Part shown: positions 36,944 to 46,159 of the stretch, piece by piece
Layout of the letters: every line of letters starts with the position of its first letter
How positions within the stretch are numbered: the first letter of the stretch is position 1
Origin: GCA-2693325 sp964011675
Lineage (GTDB): Bacteria > Latescibacterota > UBA2968 > UBA8231
Reading direction: 5' to 3'
DNA: 64,000 nt
NCBI GenBank assembly: GCA_964011675.1
Contig: CAXGPR010000002.1
Location: forward strand, 62,001 to 126,000
Notes under the pieces: model-generated
What the model saw: only the letters and a program-made list of their open reading frames with translations
The model's database searches: none
What the model was told of the DNA's origin: nothing
Translations under genes and position numbers: made by a program

Positions 36944-37261
36944 ATGGTATTACTTTTCATTAGAAAGCAGGAAAACGTGTTGGAATATGTCCTAGGATTG
37001 GCCCTGATTACCGTACCCCTGTGTTTGCGGCTATTTACGGTTAATCGCATGCGAATACAGAATCAGAAGATGCGCCAAGTAGATAGTCAGTTACGTAAAA
37101 TTACAGGCGAATTGGATGCGATACTGAATCAGAAGCAGGTGATCGAGCGCCAACAGCGCCAGTATGTACTGCGCCGTTCGCGTCTGTTGAGTGATGTATC
37201 TGAAATGAACGACGAACTCATGCGTTTGCGTCGGTCGGCTGGTACGCGTCTGGCCGCCTAG
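36944..37261 (+). CDS. Small membrane-anchored coiled-coil protein
   Basis: Up to 105 residues from ATG 36944; GTG 36977 with AGGA just upstream is a plausible shorter start. A membrane helix (EYVLGLALITVPLCLRLFTV) is followed by a coiled coil to the end (MRQVDSQLRKITGELDAIL...). The design resembles septal or stalk helper proteins of FtsL/FtsB kind in layout only; no family is recognised. Confidence 0.5.
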   Translation: MVLLFIRKQENVLEYVLGLALITVPLCLRLFTVNRMRIQNQKMRQVDSQLRKITGELDAILNQKQVIERQQRQYVLRRSRLLSDVSEMNDELMRLRRSAGTRLAA

Positions 37262-37288
37262 TGGTTTGGTTTAACAGATGAGACTTTT

Positions 37289-37765
37289 TCACACTTCAGA
37301 AGGATATTCGCTAGCGTCATCGCGTCCCATAGTGATCGCGTGCTCGTCTAAGATCTCTCGGCGCCCCGCATAGCCCCCGTCTACTTCGTGCCAATATCCG
37401 ACTTTGCTTTCTCCTCGTTTCCAGCACAGCAGGACCCAGCGTCCTTCGAACGTAGTTGGAAAGTCAATAAGTCCATGCTCTAACCCTCCTTGGGGAAAGC
37501 GCACGCCGAGGGCGAGTAAATCGTCCTCTATAATTTTCAAGATATCCTCTTTTAGGTAGCCAATTCGTCGGCGATGTTGCTGGAAGTCGTCGTGATCGGG
37601 ATTGTTGGGTTGGTTAACTGCTTTTCCCCATAGGGCATCGAGAATGTGGATTTTTTGAACGTGGTGTTCTATAGCGGTCTTTTTCGTCTCTAGTCGCCCG
37701 AAAATAGATTCGATTTGCGGGAGTGTTTCGTTCGCTTCGGCCACTGTAAAACGCTTACTCTGCAT
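37289..37765 (-). CDS. DUF2203 family protein
   Basis: 158 residues from ATG 37765 (upstream start 37792 in frame adds 9). Family hallmarks: RFTVAEANETLPQIESIF at the N-terminus, GVRFPQGGLEHGLIDFPT and a Trp-rich end ending in VLLCWKRGESKVGYWHEVDG. DUF2203 proteins are widespread cytoplasmic proteins without known function. Monocistronic in this window. Confidence 0.85.
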   Translation of the reverse strand: MQSKRFTVAEANETLPQIESIFGRLETKKTAIEHHVQKIHILDALWGKAVNQPNNPDHDDFQQHRRRIGYLKEDILKIIEDDLLALGVRFPQGGLEHGLIDFPTTFEGRWVLLCWKRGESKVGYWHEVDGGYAGRREILDEHAITMGRDDASEYPSEV

Positions 37766-37929
37766 CGGTCGTCCCCATTTTTTAAACGTCAAGTATAGTC
37801 ATACTACTCGGTAGTCTCAAGGGGATAAAATCCTTGCGTTGCCCTCTCATTTAAGGCATATTAGTCCCGACTCGCGCTGGTTAAATTACGCAAAAATCCT
37901 CTTTAATTTACTACTTAAATAGCAAAAAT

Positions 37930-38217
37930 ATGGCAGTTACGATTAATGATGTACGAACTGTAGCCGCGCTTGCTCGCCTTAGGTTCTCCAAAGAGGAAGA
38001 GCGCATTTTGATGGATAGACTCAACGGTATCCTAGAGTATATGGAAAAGCTCAACGAATTAGATACTGAAGAAGTTGAACCCACTTCGCACGTTTTGCCG
38101 ATGGTTAACGCATTTCGGCCTGATGAGGCGGTTCAATTTCCGTCGCTTGAGGAACTGCAATCTGTCGCACCCGATCGGCACGGTACCCATTACAGAGTGC
38201 CCAGAATAATTGACTGA
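37930..38217 (+). CDS. gatC: Aspartyl/glutamyl-tRNA amidotransferase subunit C
   Basis: 95 residues, usual GatC length: ITINDVRTVAALARLRFSKE-like N-terminus (TINDVRTVAALARLRFSKEE), EYMEKLNELDTEEVEPTSHV and LPMVNAFRPDEAV. GatC stabilises GatA-GatB, which amidates Glu-tRNAGln or Asp-tRNAAsn. gatA and gatB are not adjacent; a terminator follows at once, so gatC is transcribed alone. Confidence 0.93.
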   Translation: MAVTINDVRTVAALARLRFSKEEERILMDRLNGILEYMEKLNELDTEEVEPTSHVLPMVNAFRPDEAVQFPSLEELQSVAPDRHGTHYRVPRIID

Positions 38218-38251
38218 CAGCGGCGACAGGATACCTGTCGCCGCTGTCTTT
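38216..38251 (+). terminator. Rho-independent terminator after gatC
   Basis: A perfect 15-bp stem (GACAGCGGCGACAGG / CCTGTCGCCGCTGTC) with a 3-nt loop, then TTTAT. Its left arm overlaps the last bases of the gatC stop codon. Confidence 0.88.
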
Positions 38252-38294
38252 ATAGTAACGACACGCACCTGCGTGTGACTGAAGGAGCTTTACG

Positions 38295-40082
38295 TTGACG
38301 CAAGAGTATGATGGACCCAAATACGTCGTGGTGACGGGCGGTGTTATGAGCGGCGTTGGAAAGGGAATCACGACGGCTTCCATGGGTAAGATCTTAGCGG
38401 AATACGGCTATCGCAGCACGGCGGTTAAGATCGATCCTTACTTAAATTATGATGCGGGCACTATGCGTCCTACCGAACATGGCGAAGTGTGGGTTACGGA
38501 TGATGGGGGAGAAATCGATCAAGATCTGGGGAATTACGAGCGCTTCTTGGGGCTTGACTTGCCGCGTCGCAACAACCTGACGACCGGTCAGATTTACCAT
38601 ACCGTCATAGAGCGCGAGAGGCGCGGGGAATATCTTGGGCAAACGGTGCAACCTATCCCCCACATTACGGACGAAATTACTCAGCGCATCCAAGAAGCGG
38701 GTAAGGGTTTTGATATCGTGCTGGTAGAAATTGGAGGCACGGTGGGAGACTATGAAAACGAACCTTTTCTTTTTGCTATCAAAGCCCTTGAGCGTGAATT
38801 GGGCGAGGAGCACTTTGTCCACGTATTGCTGACCTATATGCCCATACCGCAGCACGTCGGAGAGATGAAAACAAAGCCTACGCAGCAGGCCATTCGCATG
38901 CTCAGCGAACACGGCATATTTCCCGATTTTATCGTATGTCGTGCAGAGACGGCTATCGATGAGGTGCGCAAAAAGAAAATTCAGGTCGGTGCCAACGTGC
39001 CCAACGACCACATAATATCGGCGCCCGATGTAGAGACGATTTACGATATTCCACTGACGCTCGAGTCAGAAGGGCTCGGTCCTAAGCTGCTTAAGAAGCT
39101 CTCTATAGAGGCCCGCAAGGATCCTGAATGGGATCGCTGGGAGCGACTGGTGCGTTGCAGTCGTGAACCCGAAAACAGTATTCACATAGCGATGGTTGGA
39201 AAATATGTAGGGATCGGCGACTTCCAGCTCACAGATTCATATATATCAGTTAATCAATCTCTAGTACACGCTGGCGTTGCCTGGGATACAAAAGTAGAGA
39301 TAACTTGGATTGACGGCCATCAGTTTGAGACCGGTGAGACAAAGCTGAGCGAATTAGATCGCTTTGACGGGCTTATTGTACCAGGTGCGTTCGGCAGTGG
39401 GGGTTCAGAGGGCGTAATTCAGGCCATCAAATACGCGCGGGACAATAACGTGCCTTTTCTTGGGTTGTGCTATGGTTTGCAGCTGGCGGTCATAGAATTT
39501 GCTCGCAACGTTGCTGGTATTGATAAAGCTACCTCGGAGGAATTTGATGAGGGGTCTGAGTGGAACGTGGTTTGCGTACAAGAGAGTCAAAAAGAGGTAA
39601 TCGACGGTGGGCGAATGGGGGGCAGCATGCGTCTGGGCGCCTATGCTGCCGTATTGAAAAAAGACAGCAGGGTTCTAAAATTATACGAGGAATCAGGGCG
39701 GTTAGCTGAAGATGTACACCGTATTGGACAGTTGCTTGAGGTGCCTGATGAAGCTTTTAGAGTAGGAATGGTCATGCTGGAACGCGACAAAGTCGTTTTG
39801 GAACGTCATCGCCATCGCTATGAAGTTTCGCCGCGCTTTGTCGAACTCTTAGAAGACGAGGGGTTAGTATTTTCTGGCTATCATCGGCGTGTCGACGGCA
39901 CGCGTCTTATGGAGTTTCTTGAGTTAACGGAACATCGCTACTTTGTTGCGACTCAGGCGCATCCCGAATTTAAATCGCGCATGGATAACCCGTCTCCTTT
40001 GTTTGCAGGTTTTGTCGGATCTTCTTTGGCCTACCAGCAAGAGCGCAGGGTTGATGATGAGGGACCGGTCGCTGTCTCCTAA
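38295..40082 (+). CDS. pyrG: CTP synthase
   Basis: 595 residues from a TTG with GAAGGAGC 7 nt upstream. It makes CTP from UTP, ATP and glutamine. Synthase domain: VVTGGVMSGVGKGITTASMG P-loop and HGEVWVTDDGGE; glutaminase domain: GLCYGLQLAVIEFARN with the nucleophile Cys, and HPEFKSR for the triad. Several positions follow what I remember of archaeal enzymes (YDAGTM instead of VDPGTM, DDGGE, LDLGNYERF-like DLGNYERFLG, ERRGEYLGQTVQPIPHITDE). The next gene may begin before its stop. Confidence 0.96.
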   Translation: MTQEYDGPKYVVVTGGVMSGVGKGITTASMGKILAEYGYRSTAVKIDPYLNYDAGTMRPTEHGEVWVTDDGGEIDQDLGNYERFLGLDLPRRNNLTTGQIYHTVIERERRGEYLGQTVQPIPHITDEITQRIQEAGKGFDIVLVEIGGTVGDYENEPFLFAIKALERELGEEHFVHVLLTYMPIPQHVGEMKTKPTQQAIRMLSEHGIFPDFIVCRAETAIDEVRKKKIQVGANVPNDHIISAPDVETIYDIPLTLESEGLGPKLLKKLSIEARKDPEWDRWERLVRCSREPENSIHIAMVGKYVGIGDFQLTDSYISVNQSLVHAGVAWDTKVEITWIDGHQFETGETKLSELDRFDGLIVPGAFGSGGSEGVIQAIKYARDNNVPFLGLCYGLQLAVIEFARNVAGIDKATSEEFDEGSEWNVVCVQESQKEVIDGGRMGGSMRLGAYAAVLKKDSRVLKLYEESGRLAEDVHRIGQLLEVPDEAFRVGMVMLERDKVVLERHRHRYEVSPRFVELLEDEGLVFSGYHRRVDGTRLMEFLELTEHRYFVATQAHPEFKSRMDNPSPLFAGFVGSSLAYQQERRVDDEGPVAVS

Positions 40083-40101
40083 CGCTGCACGGGACTTTTC
40101 C

Positions 40102-41946
40102 ATGTGGGCTTTACTGCGTCGCGTCCTTCTCTTGGGGACGCGACTTTTTTTTAGCTTAGGGTTGCTACTGCTGCTTGGTCACTGCGCTCCAATCGAGTCG
40201 GATCGAGTAGAAGTAGATATGCCCGATCTAGACGCCGAGACCGCGGGCGTCTTTCTGCAGCTAAGACGGCCGGGATCTCGGCTGGAAATTCGTGCTGATT
40301 TGGTGCACGAATACAGCAAAGAGCAAAAGGCTCTGGCCACCGGCAACGTGCGCCTAGAATTCTTTGATGGATCTGGTCAGCCGGGCGTAGCGCTCTCGGC
40401 TCAACGCATGCATCTCTACCATCAGGATGGTGCCATTGATGCAGTCGCCGACGTCCTTCTTCAGGCTAGTGATAGCGTGACAGTATACGCCGATTCGTTG
40501 CGCTGGGAGCCGGAATCCCAACGCATAGTAATACCGGGTGCGCTACGGATTGAACTGGCTGATGGCGCGGAAAAGGGACGAGGGTTAGAGACCGACTTGT
40601 CGGCCGACGCGTGGGTGTTAAACGACGTTGAGGGACGTTGGGAATGGGATGGAGAAACCGTCGCTATATGGGCAGACCGAGAGCGAAGTCAGCGCGTCGA
40701 AGGGGGAGTACAGGTTCGCTATGAATTGGTTCAACTGCATGTAGAAAATATGCAACTGAATAGTCCTTTGGCACATTGGATACCCGATCTGCGCCAGCTC
40801 TCGCTCGACGGCGGTGTGGAGGGCATTGATTCTTCGGGTAATTTTTCCGCGCAACAGATTGATATAGACATGCAAGAAGATCTGCTGCGCGCGCGGGGGC
40901 ACATTCGCGTGCGGCGCGGTGCTGTTTTGCTCGAGGCCAATGAATGGATCGAAGAGTGGTCCAAACGGCATTCCGCAGTGCGCGGCGATCCGGCTCGCTA
41001 TGCCCGTGGCGCACGTAGCGTTGAAGCTCGGAATCTGATGTATGCGCGCGATGCCGAAAGCATTGATGCGCGGGGAGCAGTTCTTTTTGCGGAGGGAGCC
41101 CGTAGGTTGGCTGCTTCCACCATGGTCTATGACCACCGTGCTGAAGAGCTCGTCGCCAGCGGAGGTGTATCCATGGCCGGTTCAGAATGGAAGGGTATTC
41201 TGCGAGCAGACAGCCTTTATTTTAACCTACATAAGGAAAGCGGCGTGCTGTTGGGTCATCCGTACCTGCGTAGTATAGAAGAGAACGATTTACACCTGTC
41301 CGCCGACTCTATGCACTTTGATATGAATGCGCGCACAATAGAAGGAGTAGGGCAATACCAATTAACGAGTGGTTCCGTGCGCGTTGATGCACAGCGGGGG
41401 CGCTACGCTGCGGTCGACAATCAGGTAGTTTTTGTTGGGAGCGTCTTTCTTCGCGAGATTGCCGCCGATACGCTTGCAAAATACCAGATTGAATCCGATA
41501 GCATGACGGTTCAGCTGGCGGATGGGGTAGCGACAGAAGTGTATGCGAGAGGCTCGTTTAGAGGACGTGTCGTCATGAGCACAGGCAATGCGACGAGTTG
41601 GTTGGCGGGCAGTCGAGGAATCGTTGCACTTGAAGACGACCAGTTGAGTGCTGTCACTGTGGAACGCGATGCAGATGTGACGTATCGCCATATTCCTAAA
41701 GATCAGGTGAGTCGGTTTCGAGGTGATGAAATGGTGCTGCATTTTAATACAGGGGGTTTACAACAGGTTCACGTGGAAGGCGGCGCCGTGCTAGAGTCAC
41801 GCCTAGTGCGAGCTGCTGGAGACATTGCCATAAATAGTGTAGAAGGGGAAGAAATGGATATCTATTTTGCCGACGGACTGCTGGTTAGGGTTGAAGTAGG
41901 CCCCAAAGCAGAGGGAACCTATCTGCCCCAAGAGGATGCACCGTAG
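40102..41946 (+). CDS. Large LptC/LptA-like (OstA-repeat) LPS-transport lipoprotein
   Basis: 614 residues from ATG 40102; in-frame ATGs at 40054/40057 overlapping pyrG are alternatives. The N-terminus is a lipoprotein signal (FFSLGLLLLLGHC) with Cys28 as lipidation site. The rest is repeating beta-jellyroll of the LptC/LptA/OstA kind: KALATGNVRLEFFDG...LSAQRMHLYH, ARGAVLFAEGARRLAASTMV, DLHLSADSMHFDMNARTIEG, QIESDSMTVQL. It sits where E. coli has lptC-lptA, directly ahead of lptB-rpoN, so a single long protein may supply both the LptC and bridge functions. Its stop overlaps lptB by 1 nt. Confidence 0.75.
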   Translation: MWALLRRVLLLGTRLFFSLGLLLLLGHCAPIESDRVEVDMPDLDAETAGVFLQLRRPGSRLEIRADLVHEYSKEQKALATGNVRLEFFDGSGQPGVALSAQRMHLYHQDGAIDAVADVLLQASDSVTVYADSLRWEPESQRIVIPGALRIELADGAEKGRGLETDLSADAWVLNDVEGRWEWDGETVAIWADRERSQRVEGGVQVRYELVQLHVENMQLNSPLAHWIPDLRQLSLDGGVEGIDSSGNFSAQQIDIDMQEDLLRARGHIRVRRGAVLLEANEWIEEWSKRHSAVRGDPARYARGARSVEARNLMYARDAESIDARGAVLFAEGARRLAASTMVYDHRAEELVASGGVSMAGSEWKGILRADSLYFNLHKESGVLLGHPYLRSIEENDLHLSADSMHFDMNARTIEGVGQYQLTSGSVRVDAQRGRYAAVDNQVVFVGSVFLREIAADTLAKYQIESDSMTVQLADGVATEVYARGSFRGRVVMSTGNATSWLAGSRGIVALEDDQLSAVTVERDADVTYRHIPKDQVSRFRGDEMVLHFNTGGLQQVHVEGGAVLESRLVRAAGDIAINSVEGEEMDIYFADGLLVRVEVGPKAEGTYLPQEDAP

Positions 41947-42671
41947 TGGCATTGCGAGCAGACAATGTGTGTAAGCGTTATGGCGGCCGGACGGTGGTTG
42001 ACTGCGTTAGTATTGCGGTCGAAGCTGGAGAGATTGTCGGATTATTGGGACCTAATGGAGCTGGCAAAACGACTACGTTCCACAGTATGGTCGGCTTTGT
42101 AACGCCCGATGAAGGGCGGATTCAATTAGAAGAAGTTGATATAACGGGTTTGCCGATGTATCGACGTGCGCGACAGGGCATAGGCTATCTGCCGCAGGAA
42201 ACGTCTATTTTTCGCCGTTTGACAGTCGCGCAGAATATTCGCGCTGTGCTAGAGACGCGCGGCTTGAATCAGGATACCATCGCCGAACGGCTAGAAGAGG
42301 TTCTGGCGGAATTAGATCTGTTGCCGCGCGCAGACCAGCGTGCAGATACGCTGTCGGGCGGTGAAACGCGTCGTGTTGAGATTGCGCGCGCCTTGGCGTG
42401 CGAGCCTCGCTACATCCTCCTCGATGAGCCTTTTGCAGGCATTGATCCACGCACGGTAGAAGACTTACAGAATATCGTCTCAGATTTGCGCGCAAAGGGT
42501 TTGGGCGTGCTCATTACAGATCATAATGTGCGGGAGACGCTAGCCATTACGGATCGCGCCTATATAATGGTGGATGGACGAATATTGACCGCGGGGACGG
42601 CGGGTAAACTGACGAGTGATGAGCAGGTTCGGCGCATTTATTTGGGCGAGCGTTTCCGCATGGACCGCTAA
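41946..42671 (+). CDS. lptB: LPS export ABC transporter ATP-binding protein
   Basis: 241 residues from a GTG that overlaps the preceding stop. Walker A GPNGAGKTTTFHS, signature LSGGETRRVEIARAL, Walker B YILLDEPFAGIDP and the switch His in ITDHNVRETL. It powers extraction of LPS from the inner membrane by LptFG. Gene order with the Lpt lipoprotein and rpoN is the conserved one. Confidence 0.95.
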   Translation: MALRADNVCKRYGGRTVVDCVSIAVEAGEIVGLLGPNGAGKTTTFHSMVGFVTPDEGRIQLEEVDITGLPMYRRARQGIGYLPQETSIFRRLTVAQNIRAVLETRGLNQDTIAERLEEVLAELDLLPRADQRADTLSGGETRRVEIARALACEPRYILLDEPFAGIDPRTVEDLQNIVSDLRAKGLGVLITDHNVRETLAITDRAYIMVDGRILTAGTAGKLTSDEQVRRIYLGERFRMDR

Positions 42672-42694
42672 GTCTATGCGGTTCATGCTATCGC

Positions 42695-42724
42695 TTGACA
42701 CATTTTCCTCTTTGGTAGTATACT
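42695..42724 (+). promoter_or_regulatory. Sigma-70-type promoter for rpoN
   Basis: TTGACA at 42695-42700 (perfect), an 18-nt spacer and TATACT at 42719-42724 (5 of 6), 66 nt upstream of rpoN. Lets rpoN be transcribed apart from lptB. Confidence 0.6.
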
Positions 42725-42789
42725 CTCTTTGAAGCAATTATCGAACCAATTGCATAAATTCCTGTAAAAATATTTAGATAAGACCCTTT

Positions 42790-44250
42790 ATGCTTCGCAT
42801 TGCGCAAAATGTCAGTCTTCAACAGAAGATGGCTCCACAGTTGATCCAGTCGCTGCAGCTGTTGCAGATGTCAACGCTGGAATTGGAATTGGAGATCAAG
42901 CAGCAGCTCGAGCTTAATCCGCTGCTCGAAGAGACGTTGGAACAGCGCGAAGAGGCTGAAGAGCCGTCTGAAGAGGTCGAAGCTCTTGGAGAAGAGCAAG
43001 AGCTACCGCAGGAGAGCGAAGAAGTTGACTGGGATGCTCTCCTGGACGATCAATTTGATACGAGTTCCTACAACAGTGAGCGCACGGAATACGATCCTAA
43101 TTGGGAGGTTGACCGCGAGCCGCAGGAAAACCGCATTACCACCATTCCTCCGCTGGTTGAGCGGCTCCAGGAGCAACTAGCGCTGGGTGGTCTGTCTATC
43201 GAACTGCGCGAGATCGGCGAATACATCATCGGCAACTTAGACGATCGCGGTTATTTGTGTTGCTCAGTCGAGGAAATTGCGGGCGACCTTGATGTCGAGG
43301 TGGAAGCGGTCGAACAGGTTCTGCGGACCATCCAGACCTTTGAACCGCCGGGTATTGCTGCGCGCGATTTGCGTGAGTCGCTGATGATTCAGCTGATGCT
43401 GAGTGACCTACCGCTCGCAGAACTTGCGCTGGAAATAGTGCGCGATCACATGGAAGATTTGACCAAACGTCGCCTTACGCGGATAACGCGTGCGCTGGGC
43501 ATATCCAACGACTTGCTCAAAGAAGGGCTAGAGGTAATTGAGAATTTGCAGCCCTATCCTGGCTCATCTAGCAGCAGCGACTACAACGGACTGCTGACGC
43601 TCGATACTGAAGTGTCATATGTGACGCCTGATTTGATCGTTGAAAAAGAGGGGGAAGATTGGGTTGTGGCATTGGCAGACGGTACGCTGCCCGCCCTGCG
43701 CATCAATCCGCAGTATGCCGACTTACTCAAGGAGTCCAAACCGAAGAAGGGACCGGACGAGGTCAAGACCTACGTTTCTAAGAAGCTCAACGATGCAAAA
43801 TGGTTGATTAATGCGATACAGCAGCGTCGTATGACGATGCTCAAGGTGGCAAACTACCTGGTGCGTGCGCAGATGGATTTCTTTGAGCACGGCTCTTCTC
43901 ACCTGCGTCCCATGGTGCTGCAGGACGTAGCCGATGCGGTTGAGATGCACGTATCGACAATTAGCCGAGTCAGCAACGGCAAATATATGCAGACGCCGCA
44001 CGGCGTGTTTGAACTAAAGTATTTTTTCGACAGTCGCGTTAGTACAGATGACGGAGAGGATGTTTCTGCGCGTTCGGTCAAAGATAAAATCGCTCGCATG
44101 GTTGCCGACGAAGACAAGGCCAAGCCGCTATCTGATCAGGAAATTGCCGATCGGTTGGGTAGAGATGGCTTAAAAATCGCACGGCGCACGATAGCCAAAT
44201 ACAGAGATCAGCTCAACATTCCCTCACAGCGTTATCGCAAAGAGCTTTAA
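42790..44250 (+). CDS. rpoN: RNA polymerase sigma-54 factor
   Basis: 486 residues. Region I is Gln/Leu rich (SLQQKMAPQLIQSLQLLQMS); an acidic linker follows (~55-105); the core-binding domain and a HTH come next; the RpoN box ARRTIAKYR, which reads the -24 element, is at the C-terminus. It needs AAA+ activators, one of which is encoded at 61-62.5 kb in this window. No hpf/ptsN genes follow, unlike in Proteobacteria. Confidence 0.97.
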   Translation: MLRIAQNVSLQQKMAPQLIQSLQLLQMSTLELELEIKQQLELNPLLEETLEQREEAEEPSEEVEALGEEQELPQESEEVDWDALLDDQFDTSSYNSERTEYDPNWEVDREPQENRITTIPPLVERLQEQLALGGLSIELREIGEYIIGNLDDRGYLCCSVEEIAGDLDVEVEAVEQVLRTIQTFEPPGIAARDLRESLMIQLMLSDLPLAELALEIVRDHMEDLTKRRLTRITRALGISNDLLKEGLEVIENLQPYPGSSSSSDYNGLLTLDTEVSYVTPDLIVEKEGEDWVVALADGTLPALRINPQYADLLKESKPKKGPDEVKTYVSKKLNDAKWLINAIQQRRMTMLKVANYLVRAQMDFFEHGSSHLRPMVLQDVADAVEMHVSTISRVSNGKYMQTPHGVFELKYFFDSRVSTDDGEDVSARSVKDKIARMVADEDKAKPLSDQEIADRLGRDGLKIARRTIAKYRDQLNIPSQRYRKEL

Positions 44251-44323
44251 GAAACGAAAATTCTGCATTGATATGTGAGTTGCGGGATTGTCATATAAAT
44301 GTCCTCTTGGGTTCAGCTCACCC

Positions 44324-45568
44324 TTAGAGCAGTCGGCCAGCCTCGTCAAAACGTATCGCGGATAGTTCACCTGTTTGATCTATATCGGGGTGATCGGCAA
44401 ATTCGCGCAGAAGTGCCTCTGAGATTTCAATTTGTCCGATATCTAACGTATTCTTGATGCGGACAACGCGTGCGTGCTCTGTGTGCTCCAATCGCTGTAC
44501 GTCGAGCGCTGCTTCTATTGCTGCGCGGTCGCTCTCCATGGTTACGGGTATATTGGCTCGATTGAGAAATGTCGTGGTAAATACGTTTGCATAGGTCGCC
44601 TTAACGTCAATCGAGTCGTAGAGTCGCTGAGTAATAATATCGACCAGCCCAACGCCGTTGGCATTGCCGTGGCTTTCCTCTGTGAGTGAAAGCGCCACGA
44701 TGCGCGCAACGCCCGGCGTGTCCGGTTCCTTGACGCCGGGTAGTAACATGCGGCCCACGACGTTGGTGTCCATACCCGTTCCCGATATATTCTTACCCAT
44801 TTCTTCGACGATGAGGAGATCAATGCCCTGGACCATAATGCGCGGCATGGCCGCGCGCGCCTCCTCTAGCAAATGAGGTTCTCGGCTAGTAAACTGCTCT
44901 GGGCGGAGAGCCTCTACGCGTAGCGTTTCCTCATAGGCGTTTTCTACTATGGCTAGTCCCATGCAAATCGGTGCTTTGTCTAGAATTTCAGCACCCCATG
45001 CCGGGATGAGCCGGGCGAGACCTTCCGCCCCTCGAGCATGGGCAATGGTGGCGCCTCTGTGACTTCCCAGACCGATGGTCATCATCTTCATCAGGCCGCT
45101 CTCGAACGGTCCTCTGAACGAGGTGTGCGGCTTGATGCGATTGATCAGAACCACGCCGTCCGCCTCCCACGCTAAGCGGTTGAGCAGAACGGGCGTGTCG
45201 TCTGCTATCCGCCCAACTTCAACCACGTCCATGGTTGCTTCAACCGGGCAGCCCATGCTCTCGGGTGAAATGCCGTAACTGGCTAAAACCTCTTTTTGAC
45301 CCTCGGGGTTGGCGCCGCCGTGGCTGCCCATAGCGGGTAGCAAAAATGGCTCCCCACCTGCTTCTTTTACACAGTCGACGACTGTGCGGGTAATAAGGGG
45401 AATGTTGGCAATGCCGCGACTGCCAGAAGATACCGCAATGCGCTGACCGGGCTTTATTGTGTTGGCAAAATGGGCTTCGGCCAGCGTTTGACGAACGCTT
45501 TGTCCTACATCTTCTAGTGCTGTGGTGGCAAAACGCTGGCGCATTTTGGCCATGCGGGGCAGTTGCAT
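44324..45568 (-). CDS. LarA-like (DUF2088) nickel-pincer-dependent hydroxyacid racemase/epimerase
   Basis: 414 residues with AGGAG upstream of the ATG. N-terminal Lar domain features: SSGSRGIANIP, GSHGG (His83), INRIKPHTSFRG (Lys146, His148) and MKMMTIGLGSHRGA (Lys161, His170). In lactate racemase such Lys and His residues hold the nickel-pincer nucleotide and do the catalysis; the exact mapping here is inference. The family interconverts D- and L-2-hydroxyacids. The cofactor genes larB/C/E are not in the window. Last gene of a tight four-gene operon with a ThDP decarboxylase and a triple RidA protein, so the substrate may be a hydroxyacid partner of that decarboxylase's oxoacid. Confidence 0.75.
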   Translation of the reverse strand: MQLPRMAKMRQRFATTALEDVGQSVRQTLAEAHFANTIKPGQRIAVSSGSRGIANIPLITRTVVDCVKEAGGEPFLLPAMGSHGGANPEGQKEVLASYGISPESMGCPVEATMDVVEVGRIADDTPVLLNRLAWEADGVVLINRIKPHTSFRGPFESGLMKMMTIGLGSHRGATIAHARGAEGLARLIPAWGAEILDKAPICMGLAIVENAYEETLRVEALRPEQFTSREPHLLEEARAAMPRIMVQGIDLLIVEEMGKNISGTGMDTNVVGRMLLPGVKEPDTPGVARIVALSLTEESHGNANGVGLVDIITQRLYDSIDVKATYANVFTTTFLNRANIPVTMESDRAAIEAALDVQRLEHTEHARVVRIKNTLDIGQIEISEALLREFADHPDIDQTGELSAIRFDEAGRLL

Positions 45569-45594
45569 TACACGTCTCCTCGTATGTTAACTCT

Positions 45595-46158
45595 CTATTG
45601 GGTCAGCGCTTCGCGCAGGCGATGCGCTCGCTCGCGAATAGGGCGCTTGGGCTTGGGGACGGGTTCGGTAGCTTTTTCTATTTTCCATATGAAGACCTGC
45701 GGCCCTTCGCCGGTAAAATGGCGATCTAAATGGGCATCAAATTCGGCCTCACTGGTTATAGTAAAGACGTGCTCTATGCCGGCACCGCGGCAAATCTGCT
45801 CGTAGTCGATCTGGTCGGCGCCTGGCACGGGCTGATTGCCCGTCACTTCGTATGTGCCGTTTTCCGTTATGATCATTGTTAAATTGGGTGCAGGTCGCTG
45901 GGCAAGCGTCACTAAGGTGCCCAGGCACATCAGCGTCGAACCGTCGCCGTTAATGACAAAAACGCGTCGATCCGGCTGAGCGATAGCTAGGCCGTGGGCA
46001 AAATCTGCGGCATGGCCCATAGCGCTTTCGACGTGGGCGAAATCGAGCGGGCCGTCGGATAGTTCGGCCCAGGGCATGGCTACGCTCATGGTGGTAACGA
46101 CGATTTCGTCCGTGCGCTTAGCCGCTATTTTTTGTAGGCAATTGTATTTGTCGAGCAT
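45595..46158 (-). CDS. ThDP-dependent 2-oxoacid decarboxylase, catalytic (ComE-like) subunit
   Basis: 187 residues from ATG 46158; the longer open frame upstream overlaps the alpha subunit and is not real. The ThDP/Mg motif is clear: GDGSTLMCLGTL followed ~26 residues later by TENGTYEVTG. Length and partner match ComE of sulfopyruvate decarboxylase (188 residues) and the C-terminal half of phosphonopyruvate decarboxylase. It would release CO2 from a 3-substituted pyruvate to give an aldehyde. No coenzyme M or phosphonate genes are nearby, so the acid is unknown. One nt separates it from the alpha gene. Confidence 0.85.
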   Translation of the reverse strand: MLDKYNCLQKIAAKRTDEIVVTTMSVAMPWAELSDGPLDFAHVESAMGHAADFAHGLAIAQPDRRVFVINGDGSTLMCLGTLVTLAQRPAPNLTMIITENGTYEVTGNQPVPGADQIDYEQICRGAGIEHVFTITSEAEFDAHLDRHFTGEGPQVFIWKIEKATEPVPKPKRPIRERAHRLREALTQ

Positions 46159-46159
46159 A

